Below, in pieces: positions 47,701 through 58,009 of a stretch of DNA of 64,000 bases (the first letter of the stretch is position 1; each line of letters opens with the position of its first letter). This DNA comes from Pseudeuparius sepicola (Eukaryota > Arthropoda > Insecta > Coleoptera > Anthribidae), in NCBI GenBank assembly GCA_963920635.1, contig OY987298.1, positions 57,391,949 to 57,455,948 of the forward strand, read 5' to 3'. Position numbers and translations under genes: made by a program. The notes under the pieces are model-generated. The model saw nothing but the letters and a program-made list of their open reading frames with translations, made no database searches and was not told where the DNA came from.

Positions 47701-50700
47701 ATATCGAAAAGCGCGCCGGACGGACATTAAAAAATTCATAAAATTTAAAAATCGACTTAGGCAAAAAATGTTTTCAGAGAAATAACATCCCTAAGGACGT
47801 ATCTTCCTATGGATACCAAAAAGTCGGACCGCGAGGTTCCGGAACACGTCAAAAAATTGCCATGAATATCGAAAAGCGCGCCGGACGGAATTTAAAAATT
47901 CATAAAATTTAAAAATCGACCTAGGCAAAAATTGTTTTCGGGGACATGACATCCCTAAGGATGTATCTTCCCAACGATACCAAAAGATCGGGCCGCGAGG
48001 TTCCGGAACCCGGAACACGTCAAAAAATTGACATGAATATCGAAAAGCGCGCCGGACGGACATTAAAAAATTCATAAAATTTAAAAATCGACTTAGGCAA
48101 AAAATGTTTTCAGAGAAATAACATCCCTAAGGACGTATCTTCCTATGGATACCAAAAAGTCGGGCCGCGAGGTTCCGGAACACGTCAAAAAATTGACATG
48201 AATATCGAAAAGCGCGCCGGACGGAATTTAAAAATTCATAAAATTTAAAAATCGACCTAGGCAAAAATTGTTTTCGGGGAAATGACATCCCTAAGGACGT
48301 ATCTTCCCAACGATACCAAAAGATCGGGCCGCGAGGTTCCGGAACACGTCAAAAAATTGACATGAATATCGAAAAGCGCGCCGGACGGAATTTAAAAATT
48401 CATAAAATTTAAAAATCGACCTAGGCAAAAATTGTTTTCGGGGACATGACATCCCTAAGGACGTATCTTCCCAACGATACCAAAAGATCGGGCCGCGAGG
48501 TTCCGGAACACGTCAAAAAATTGACATGAATATCGAAAAGCGCGCCGGACGGACTTTAAAAATTCATTAAATTTAAAAATCTACTTAGGCAAAAAATGTT
48601 TTCGGGGAAATGACATCCCTAAGGACGTATCTTCCCAACGATACCAAAAGATCGGGCCGCGAGGTTCCGGACCACGTCAAAAAATTGACATGTATGTCGA
48701 AAAGCGCGCCGGGAGCACTTTAAAAAATTCATAAAATTTAAAAATTGACTTAAACAAAATATGTTTTTGCAGAAATGACATCCCTAAGGACGTATCTTTC
48801 TAACGATACCAAAAAGTCGAGCCGCGAGGTTCCGGAACACGTCAAAAAATTGACATGAATATCGAAAAGCGCGCCGGACGGACATTAAAAAATTCATAAA
48901 ATTTAAAAATCGACTTAGGCAAAAAATGTTTTCAGAGAAATAACATCCCTAAGGACGTATCTTCCTATGGATACCAAAAAGTCGGACCGCGAGGTTCCGG
49001 AACACGTCAAAAAATTGCCATGAATATCGAAAAGCGCGCCGGACGGAATTTAAAAATTCATAAAATTTAAAAATCGACCTAGGCAAAAATTGTTTTCGGG
49101 GACATGACATCCCTAAGGATGTATCTTCCCAACGATACCAAAAGATCGGGCCGCGAGGTTCCGGAACCCGGAACACGTCAAAAAATTGACATGAATATCG
49201 AAAAGCGCGCCGGACGGACATTAAAAAATTCATAAAATTTAAAAATCGACTTAGGCAAAAAATGTTTTCAGAGAAATAACATCCCTAAGGACGTATCTTC
49301 CTATGGATACCAAAAAGTCGGGCCGCGAGGTTCCGGAACACGTCAAAAAATTGACATGAATATCGAAAAGCGCGCCGGACGGAATTTAAAAATTCATAAA
49401 ATTTAAAAATCGACCTAGGCAAAAATTGTTTTCGGGGAAATGACATCCCTAAGGACGTATCTTCCCAACGATACCAAAAGATCGGGCCGCGAGGTTCCGG
49501 AACACGTCAAAAAATTGACATGAATATCGAAAAGCGCGCCGGACGGAATTTAAAAATTCATAAAATTTAAAAATCGACCTAGGCAAAAATTGTTTTCGGG
49601 GACATGACATCCCTAAGGACGTATCTTCCCAACGATACCAAAAGATCGGGCCGCGAGGTTCCGGAACACGTCAAAAAATTGACATGAATATCGAAAAGCG
49701 CGCCGGACGGACTTTAAAAATTCATTAAATTTAAAAATCTACTTAGGCAAAAAATGTTTTCGGGGAAATGACATCCCTAAGGACGTATCTTCCCAACGAT
49801 ACCAAAAGATCGGGCCGCGAGGTTCCGGAACACGTCAAAAAATTGACATGAATATCGAAAAGCGCGCCGGACGGAATTTAAAAATTCATAAAATTTAAAA
49901 ATCGACCTAGGCAAAAATTGTTTTCGGGGAAATGACATCCCTAAGGACGTATCTTCCCAACGATACCAAAAGATCGGGCCGCGAGGTTCCGGAACACGTC
50001 AAAAAATTGACATGAATATCGAAAAGCGCGCCGGACGGAATTTAAAAATTCATAAAATTTAAAAATCGACCTAGGCAAAAATTGTTTTCGGGGACATGAC
50101 ATCCCTAAGGACGTATCTTCCCAACGATACCAAAAGATCGGGCCGCGAGGTTCCGGAACACGTCAAAAAATTGACATGAATATCGAAAAGCGCGCCGGAC
50201 GGACTTTAAAAATTCATTAAATTTAAAAATCTACTTAGGCAAAAAATGTTTTCGGGGAAATGACATCCCTAAGGACGTATCTTCCCAACGATACCAAAAG
50301 ATCGGGCCGCGAGGTTCCGGACCACGTCAAAAAATTGACATGTATGTCGAAAAGCGCGCCGGGAGCACTTTAAAAAATTCATAAAATTTAAAAATTGACT
50401 TAAACAAAATATGTTTTTGCAGAAATGACATCCCTAAGGACGTATCTTTCTAACGATACCAAAAAGTCGAGCCGCGAGGTTCCGGAACACGTCAAAAAAT
50501 TGACATGTATATCGAAAAGCGCGCCGGGAGCACTTTAAAAAATTCATAAAATTTAAAAATCGACTTAAACAAAATATGTTTTCGCAGAAATGACATCCCT
50601 AAGGACGTATCTTTCTAACGATACCAAAAAGTCGGGCCGCGATGTTCCGGAACACGTCAAAAAATTGGCATGAATATCGAAAAACGCGCCGGACGGATTT

Positions 50701-51160
50701 AAAGATTCATTAAATTTAAAAATCGACTTAGGCAAAAAATGTTTTCAGAGAAATGACATCCCTAAGGACGTATCTTCCTAACGATACAAATAAGTCAGGC
50801 CGCGAGGTTCCGGAACACGTCAAAAAATTGACATGACTATCGAAAAGCGCTCCGGACGTACATTAAAAAATTCATAAAATTTGAAAATCGACTTAGGCAA
50901 AAAAAGTTTTCAGAGAAATGACATCTCTAAGGACGTATCTTCCTAGCGATACCAAAAAGTCGGGCTGCGAAGTTCCGGAACACGTCAAAAAATTGACATG
51001 AGTGTCCAAAAGCTCCCCGGCCAAAATTAAAAAAAATCATAAAATTTACAAATCGACTTGGGCAAAAAAATTTTTCAGGCGATAATAAAAAATCGGACCG
51101 TGGAGCTTTCGGAGCACGTCAAAAAGTTACATAAATGTCGAAATGAGTACCGGTTTGCTT
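41760..51160 (+). repeat. Satellite of about 165-bp monomers, roughly 56 copies
   Basis: Each monomer carries ACATCCCTAAGGACGTATCT, GCCGCGAGGTTCCGGAACAC and AAGCGCGCCGGACGG, spaced 162-166 bp. Two main subtypes alternate: CCTATGGATACCAAAAAGTC with AGAGAAATAACATC, and CCAACGATACCAAAAGATC with GGGGAAATGACATC. Higher-order units are visible: marker AGTTGAGATGAATATCGAG recurs at about 43578, 44240 and 44896 (four-monomer unit, about 660 bp); ACCAAAAACTCAGGCCGCG recurs at about 46501 and 47158 (four monomers); a CCGGAACCCGGAACACG variant recurs at about 48003 and 49161 (1158 bp, seven monomers). Edge monomers (41760-41900 and 50700-51160) are the most diverged. Confidence 0.95.
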
Positions 51161-52567
51161 TTCCAGAAAAAGTTTAAACATTCTATTATAAATTAATACT
51201 GCATGCAAAATTTATTTGTACATAAAAAAGCTCGTAAAAAGTATTAAATAATTTTTTTTTTCGTGTAATGAGCCGTTTTAGTGAAAATCGTGAAAATACA
51301 TATGTCAATGTACCCTAGGTTGTACCAGAAATGAGTGCCACCATATACAGGGTGATTCAGTTTTAAATGCATGAACGCCTAGGATCTTTAGTAGAATATC
51401 GAAAAATACTGGAGGATTGAAAAGCATTGGAGGCCTTGTAACAAAAAATAGAGTGTTAAAGTTTTGAAACAAAAAACGTTTGTTTTAACCAAGGGAATAA
51501 ATATATAGATCATGATAAAATTCTAAAATATTGCGAGGTTTTTGTTATTTTACTGAAATTTTCAAAATCACGCTGTAGATAAAGTAAATGGCACTATTTG
51601 TGAATTTTATTTTTATTCCACCCGTGAAAAATCTCTCGCATGATTATTTGACATCCGATTTGCAATTATCCTTAGTTTGTAATTTGTTCAATGAGAAATC
51701 ACTCCGACATTTCGTTTTGTTCGTCTCTGGGCAAGCAATTGTCATTATCGCAATTTTAATTCGCCTCTACCTGTAATATACTATTTATATACCTATGCAC
51801 ATATCACTGCTGTCGTGATACGGGACCACAAAAAAAACGATATAGGTAATTTGTCTAAAATTCACTAGAACCTAGAGGCGTATCAAATAATGTTTTCAAT
51901 TAAAAACTTTATAATTGTCGTACCTTTTTGAAGATGCTGCCTCGTCCAGATTTTAGGAAGTCTATTTCTTCTATTGATTGCACTAATGAACACAGAAAAT
52001 TGGCAAACTTTGCTACCTCACTTTCAGACAGCACTGACATTGTATCAAAAATTATACACACACAAAAACACAAACTGAACTCAAAACTATTTACACTATT
52101 CACCACTTCGTATAATATAGGCACCCGTTCGATAAACGAATATATCTATGATCCAAAAACCCTGCAACTACCCCCACTGTATTGCAAATTTGAACGAAAG
52201 AGCTGAACGTGTGATAAGAAGAATTTCTTGCATCCTTTTTTTTTCAGAGCTTTATGAAATAATTTATTCAGATTTAACAATAGCACCCTATTTGTACCAA
52301 TGGATTATAAACTCTTAAATGCCTACTATTTATAGTACCTATATTATAAAATGTAAATTTTCCCAAAAATGTATTTCGGTTTAAAGGAGCGAATGATCAA
52401 GAAATATGGGTCTCGTCATGAAATCATTGATTTTATTTTTTTATGTCATTGGGCATTCTTTTGATTATGTATCTCACCCTTGAACTGTTCCGCAATATTA
52501 CGAGGACAGACGTAATACGTCACTAATTAAATAAATCACTGAGGACTAGAGGCAAAATTTTTTGCTT
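51161..52567. other. Unique spacer between opposed satellite blocks
   Basis: AT-rich with no recognised gene. A loose TACAGGGTGATTCAG end lies at about 51351. Overlapping frames at 51909-52206 on both strands have no recognised motif. Confidence 0.35.
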
Positions 52568-53935
52568 GTTTCTGAAGTTCGCGGGCCGACTTTTTGGTAT
52601 CGTTAGGAAGATACGTCCTTATGGTTGTCATTTCCTAGAAAACATTTTTGCCTATGTCGATTTTTAAATTTTATGAATTTTTAAAGTCCGTCCGGCGCGC
52701 TTTTCGATATTAATGTCAATTTTTTGACGTGTTCCGTCACCTCGCGGCCCGATCTTTTGGTATCGTTGGGAAGATACATCCTTAGGGATGTCATGTCCCC
52801 GAAAACAATTTTTGCCTAGGTCGATTTTTAAATTTTATGAATTTTTAAATTCCGTCCGGCGCGCTTTTCGATATTCATGGCAATTTTTTGACGTGTTCCG
52901 GAACCTCGCGGTCCGACTTTTTGGTATCCATAGGAAGATACGTCCTTAGGGATGTTATTTCTCTGAAAACATTTTTTGCCTAAGTCGATTTTTAAATTTT
53001 ATGAATTTTTTGAAGTGCTCCCGGCGCGCTTTTCGATATACATGTCAATTTTTTGACGTGTTCCGGAACCTCGCGGCCGGACTTATTGGTATCGTTAGAA
53101 AGATACGTCGTAAGGGATGTCATTTCTCTGAAAACATTTTTTGCCTAAGTCGATTTTCAAATTTTATGAATTTTTTAATGTCCGTCCGGGGCGCTTTTCG
53201 ATAGTCATGTCAATTCTTTGACGTGTTCCGGAACCTCGCGGCCCGACTTTTTGGTATCGTTAGGAAGATACGTCCTTAGGGATGACATTTCTCTGAAAAC
53301 ATTTTTTGCCTAAGTCGATTTTTAAATTTTATGAATTTTTTAATGTCCGTCCGGCGCGCTTTTCGATATTCATGTCAATTTTTTGACGTGTTCCGGAGCC
53401 TCGCGGCCCGACTTTTTGGTATCCATAGGAAGATACGTCCTTAGGGATGTTATTTCTCTGAAAACATTTTTTGCCTAAGTCGATTTTTAAATTTTATGAA
53501 TTTTTTAATGTCCGTCCGGCGCGCTTTTGATATTCATGTCAATTTTTTGACGTGTTCCGGAACCTCGCGGCCCGATCTTTTGGTATCGTTGGGAAGAGAC
53601 GTCCTTAGGGATGTCATTTCCCCAAAAACATTTTTTGCCTAAGTCGATTTTTAAGTTTTATGCATTTTTAAAGTCCGTCCGGCGCGCTTTTCCATATTCA
53701 TGTCAATTTTTTGACGTGTTCCGGAACCTCGCGGCCTGACTTTTTGGTATCGTTGGGAAGATAGGTCCTTAGGGATGTCATTTCCCCGAAAACATTTTTT
53801 GCCTAAGTCGATTTTTAAATTTTATGAATTTTTTAAATACCGTCCGGTGCGCTTTTGATATTCATGTCAATTTTTTGACGTCTTCCGGAACCTCGCGTTC
53901 CGATCTTTTGGTATCGTTGGGAAGATACGTCCTTA
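52568..53935 (-). repeat. 165-bp satellite in opposite orientation
   Basis: The same monomer on the minus strand (GTGTTCCGGAACCTCGCGGC, AAGATACGTCCTTAGGGATG), about eight units, more diverged than the main array. The block is interrupted at 53935 by a TA-flanked transposon and resumes at 55525. Together with the main array it makes a large inverted arrangement about a 1.4-kb spacer. Confidence 0.9.
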
Positions 53936-54563
53936 CCCAGCCAGCAACGCTATAACCTTGACGTCAATACGACGTCGAATATTGGTGACAAGCTGTTTAC
54001 TAATATTTTTTAAAATATAGGACGTCGAATCGACGTCGATTTTGCGTCGTTTACGTATGTTCCACTATTGGAGGTTATAAGACGTCGAAATTACGTCGAA
54101 ATAAATTACTTCCATGCATAGATTTTATTCTCATGATAGTTAACGTCGAGAAGACGTGATAATGACGTACTGCAGCCTGCGCTTGCGCAGTGCGCGTCCT
54201 GGGCGGCAGTCCGCGCCGCCGCACCGTCCACCGTCTCCGCCTTCCGGTCTCCAACGCAGCACGCCACGCCGTTATTGTCTGGAGCTGTTCTCGAGGGCAC
54301 GTGTCGTTCCCTGTTATAAACTTAGCTATTGTGTGGATCCGGTGTTACGGTGCTTCGCGATGTAGTACTTGAGTGAGTTTTTATTGTCTATTATCCCCTA
54401 TGTAAGTAGTAAAAGCTCGAGAAAAAGTAAACATGTAGCCCAATGCCACACCGCTTCTCTAGCCACCATGATGGATTTACATTACGCAAATTTTAACATA
54501 ATCACCTGGTATAAAATTAATCATCCAAATGACACTCAAATTCAAGGTTCCTTGTTCAAAGTG

Positions 54564-54729
54564 ATTAAAGCCTGGTTCATACAGCTTCTTTATCTTTTAA
54601 TTTTTCTTTATCTTTAAGAAATATTAAATGTCATTGGTCAGTTCAAACCAAGGGACAAACACCGTTGGTCAGTTCTTAAAGATAAAGTAAAATTGAAAGA
54701 TAAAGAAGCTGCATGAACCAGGCTTTAAT
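54564..54729. mobile_element. Nested hairpin MITE
   Basis: ATTAAAGCCTGGTTCATACA and GCTTCTTTATC are mirrored by GATAAAGAAGC and TGCATGAACCAGGCTTTAAT: about 31-bp arms with one mismatch around 100 bp of non-coding sequence. Confidence 0.6.
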
Positions 54730-55163
54730 TGTTCATTTTATACTGAAAAATTCGATACTACCTTCTAACATTTTATTTATCCCTATTGTTATTATAACTT
54801 GGGTTGTGGATATTTCCACATAGGTTGTTTTAGCTGCCTCCATGGCAACGTTAGTGCAAACCCCAAATCCAGAGCATGTGCTGACTGAAGCTGCAAATGT
54901 GCTGTTGGCTCCTGCCTGGACTTCATTATTGTGTTGCTTCCCAAATCATGCCTATCTTTCTGATTTCGTTAATGTTATACCGCACTGATGATTGCCGAAT
55001 AGCATGAATTAGGTACTTTCTCTTGTATTCTATTTTATTTATGTTTTTGTATTGTTTTTTATTTATATTTTTATTGTGTTTGTTGGTACTTAAAATATAA
55101 TAAACGTATATTGCTTAAAAAATGTATTTCATTTACAAATAACAAACCCTTTTGAGTATAAAA

Positions 55164-55305
55164 GTTTGTTCAGCGAATGTTCGGCCCTACGTCACAACTC
55201 CCGTCCTTGTCTAACTCGTGAATATACGATCGATATCCATCGTATATTCACGAGTAAGACAAGGACGGGAGTTGTGATGTAGGGCCGAACATTCGCTGAA
55301 CAAAC
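55164..55305. repeat. Near-perfect 66-bp-arm hairpin
   Basis: The arm GTTTGTTCAGCGAATGTTCG onward (55164-55229) is inverted at 55240-55305 with only two mismatches, around a 10-base loop. If transcribed it would form a duplex long enough for Dicer-type processing. It may be a nested palindromic MITE; the target duplication is not clear. Confidence 0.75.
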
Positions 55306-55524
55306 ACTATGCGTTGCGACGCCATTAAGTAATTTTTCACGTCTTATTAGACGTCACCATTACGTAGTTTTGCACGCCCTATTACACGTCGTCATTACGT
55401 AATTTTGCACGTCTTATTAGACGTCGCTGAGCACGTAAATTCTCTGTGACATATTGCCGTCGATTCTACGTATTTTCTGCGTCGAACTTTTCGTCGAAGA
55501 AGAAACGTCTTTTTGCTGGCTTGG

Positions 55525-55592
55525 TAGGGATGTCATTTCCCCGAAAACATTTTTTGCCTAAGTCGATTTTTAAATTTTATGAATTATTTCTT
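55525..55592 (-). repeat. Remainder of interrupted satellite monomer
   Basis: TAGGGATGTCATTTCCCCGA and TTTTTGCCTAAGTCGATTTT continue the monomer broken at 53935, ending near ATGAATTATTTC. Confidence 0.85.
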
Positions 55593-55639
55593 TTGTAAGT
55601 GTATAATAATAATCACAAATATAGTCATCTTAGCTATAG

Positions 55640-55700
55640 GCCAGGGCCCAGGGGCTTAAGTCCCCCAAAACAAAAGGTCTAGAACCGCCTATGGCTGTGC
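55640..55700 (-). mobile_element. hAT-like terminus fragment
   Basis: On the minus strand CAGCCATAGGCGGTTCTAGA has the look of a hAT end. No partner end was found. Confidence 0.25.
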
Positions 55701-56316
55701 TGGCCAATATATAAATGCTAGTCTTGCAATATATAGGCACTCTTTGGTGAGCTGCAACGGATGCAATAATTTATATGCACATATTTTCTTGAATTATTAT
55801 TTTGAACTTAAAATGACAATGTCGTTCTTATAATATTGTCAAATTTTCATACTGCTTTGATTACTCTCTTAAAAATTTACTTGCAAGCCTATGAGGCAAC
55901 ATACCACATGGTTTTTTTCTTTACCTCAGAGTCACTACTTTTATGTCACTACTTTTATGCACAACAACCTCAGACTTCAGACTAACGTTGCAAAGCTATT
56001 TTCTGTGCAACAACTCTCCTAATAACGGAACGAGAGATGTGTCAATCGTGAATGATTCGGTCACTGTGATTCGATCACTTTAAAGTATTGATTGACCCGA
56101 GGCCAACGATAAAGACAGGCCACGGCGCTAACGCATAATCGCGTAGTCACGTGACCAACTTAGTTCTATATAATGAAAGGCATTTTTGGAGATAAGTAGA
56201 AAAAACAAATTTCGTAACAATTTGGCAAGTTTTCTTTCGTCTATTACATTATTGGTTTTGTGCATCCAAGCTTTCTCTAATTGTTTTTTCAAAATTTTCA
56301 ACCTGCCTCATCTGTT

Positions 56317-56508
56317 TTAGGCTGAGAGTTTAACGGCACTGCACTCACAATATTTTGGCACATTCTCAAAAATTGTTGGGACATCACCTTCCTTTAGCTT
56401 AGGTGATATTCTCTATAGGTATTTTCCTCCCACAACACATTTGTCCACTTTAATTATTGTTTCACTTTCTTGAAAATGTGTTAGCCACACATACTTAAGG
56501 GTTTTTTG
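56317..56508 (-). pseudogene. THAP C-terminal half-domain, copy 1
   Basis: The minus strand reads KYVWLTHFQESETIIKVDKC, VVGGKYL, a stop, then ISPKLKEGDVPTIFENVPKY. HF, the PKLKxGxVPTIFxNxPxY motif and the spacing match the second half of insect THAP domains; the expected Cys before LTHF is Trp here. The in-frame stop and lost Cys show it is dead. A second nearly identical copy lies 370 bp away. Confidence 0.6.
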
Positions 56509-56877
56509 ACCTTGAGCCATAATGGGGGAATAGAAGTCAGAGGTGTTGTCGGGAAAATCAATTCAGAAATACAGTGTAATATTAGTAAAGTATTTAGTGT
56601 GTGGTAAGCCCAAGCAGCTCTGACCCCTTCCTGGGATTCTTTATTTAAAAATACTAGCACACAAAGCACAATTTACAAAAAAGCACACTCCACGGCCAAG
56701 GTCGATTGATTAGGAGGTTGCCTCTTCTCACATTCTCAAAAATTGTTGGGACATCACCTTCCTTTAGCTTAGGTGATATTCTCTATAGGTATTTTCCTCC
56801 CACAACACATTTGTCCACTTTAATTATTGTTTCACTTTCTAGAAAATGTGTTAGCCACACATACTTAAGGGTTTTTT
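56359..56877. repeat. 149-bp direct duplication
   Basis: 56359-56508 and 56729-56877 are nearly identical (one clear difference, CTTTCTTGAAAATG versus CTTTCTAGAAAATG) and start with CACATTCTCAAAAATTGTTG. They are offset by 370 bp and share a THAP half-domain relic. Confidence 0.85.
56729..56877 (-). pseudogene. THAP C-terminal half-domain, copy 2
   Basis: The same reading as copy 1 with HFLESETIIK, the same stop after GGKYL, and PKLKEGDVPTIFEN. Because the stop and the Cys-to-Trp change are shared, the duplication happened after the gene was already broken. Confidence 0.6.
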
Positions 56878-58009
56878 AGAAATTAAATCTCAGTTGGGAT
56901 TTGACGAATCCCTTTTTGGCGGAAATTTTCATCCCGAGGCAAAACAAATGTTTGTTATGGCGACACTTTCTTCCTGGCTTTTGTAATATGTATAATTATA
57001 ATATAAACAGACCCAATATTTGGTATTTAGGTTATTTTTTACGAAATGAAAATGAAAACTAACCTCAGTAGGTATACCTACCTACTGTAAATATTGACGA
57101 GGTCTCAGTTGATCGGCAGCGTGAAAGACCGAATAGAAACCGTATCAGGGCGTGGGTCGACAACGAAAATCCTCGAGTACGTTACAACACTGATTTATTT
57201 CGCACAAGGTGAATGGTGAATACAATAAATACACAAACCCGAACGTGGTCAACGGAAACGGCTTCCAGCCACCCGGACCGTCTGAACTCGCGGATCTCCC
57301 GTAAGCAGTTCACCCCTCTGTGTCTCAGGCTCCACTGTCCAATATTAATACTGTCCCATGTCCATTCCGGGTTCCCTATTCTGTAGTTCGGGGGAGAATT
57401 CCCCTTACAGCGCTCACGCGTCGCGTCGGTGCGAGCGGCACCAATACTCTTCGACGGCACGACTCCCACCCAGACACCCAGAGGCCATAATAACACCTGG
57501 GCGGTTCCCCTCCGCCAGGACACACGCGCACTAGACACAAACTTGTTTCTAAAATATAAACTAAGACGTTTAAAAACATTGAAAACGTCTCAAACCCCAA
57601 GCTGCCGCTTTCAGTTATGTGACAAATGACATGTAACGTCCGACTAAGATGGTCACGTGATTTTTGTGCGCCAGGGCCTGTCTTTATAGTAGGCCTTGTG
57701 ATTGACCGAATCTCAACATACCGAAACGATCCAATCATGAAGCAGTCGGTTTTTACCGACACTCCACAGTCCACACATCGAATGGTCGACGATCGAACAA
57801 ATCTAGATCGGACGAACGTTTCGGCTCGTGAATTGTAAAACAGAAACAACCTCAAGATTTAATTAAGCCAATACCGTACGAGTTCACAGGCATGCTCCTG
57901 ACTACTATGACTGAAAGTGATTGAAATGATTCAATCTTTTTTGAAATCGGTCATCGATCGATTCGGTCGTAGTAGTAAAATGAACGAATTACCCATCTCT
58001 AAAAGGAAC

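Larger units (their letters stand above)
53936..55524. mobile_element. 1.6-kb ACGTC-rich TA-flanked transposon inside the satellite
   Basis: The insertion is dated by its host: the satellite reads CGTCCTTA before it and TAGGGATGTCATTTCC after it, so the duplication is TA. The ends are CCCAGCCAGCAACG and, on the minus strand, CCAAGCCAGCAAAAAGACG. Both subterminal regions (about 53950-54160 and 55310-55510) are dense in GACGTC/ACGTC, probably protein-binding repeats. No transposase is recognised. Two further hairpins are nested inside. Confidence 0.7.
56032..58001. mobile_element. 2.0-kb hAT-like element
   Basis: The left end is GAGAGATGTGTCAATCG; the right end on the minus strand is TAGAGATGGGTAATTCG, hAT-style termini. 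The flanking 8-mers AACGGAAC (56024-56031) and AAAGGAAC (58002-58009) match at 7 of 8 positions, a good 8-bp target duplication. The interior contains duplicated THAP half-domains on the minus strand and a GC-richer segment at 57180-57520, but no hAT transposase. Confidence 0.6.

Noticed and set aside
47791..49233. Two identical 94-codon minus-strand frames
   Set aside because: They are satellite sequence repeated by the seven-monomer higher-order unit.
36436..51160. Regular repeats resembling a CRISPR array
   Set aside because: The units are head-to-tail without unique spacers, the monomers are 145-165 bp, and the context is eukaryotic.
41760..51160. CENP-B-box-like TATCGTTGGGAAG on the minus strand of the satellite
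   Set aside because: It only partly resembles the CENP-B box and lacks the CGGG half; not enough to claim.
57182..57855. Overlapping minus-strand frames of 118 and 159 codons
   Set aside because: They lie within the GC-rich part of the hAT-like element and show no domain; overlapping in two frames suggests chance.
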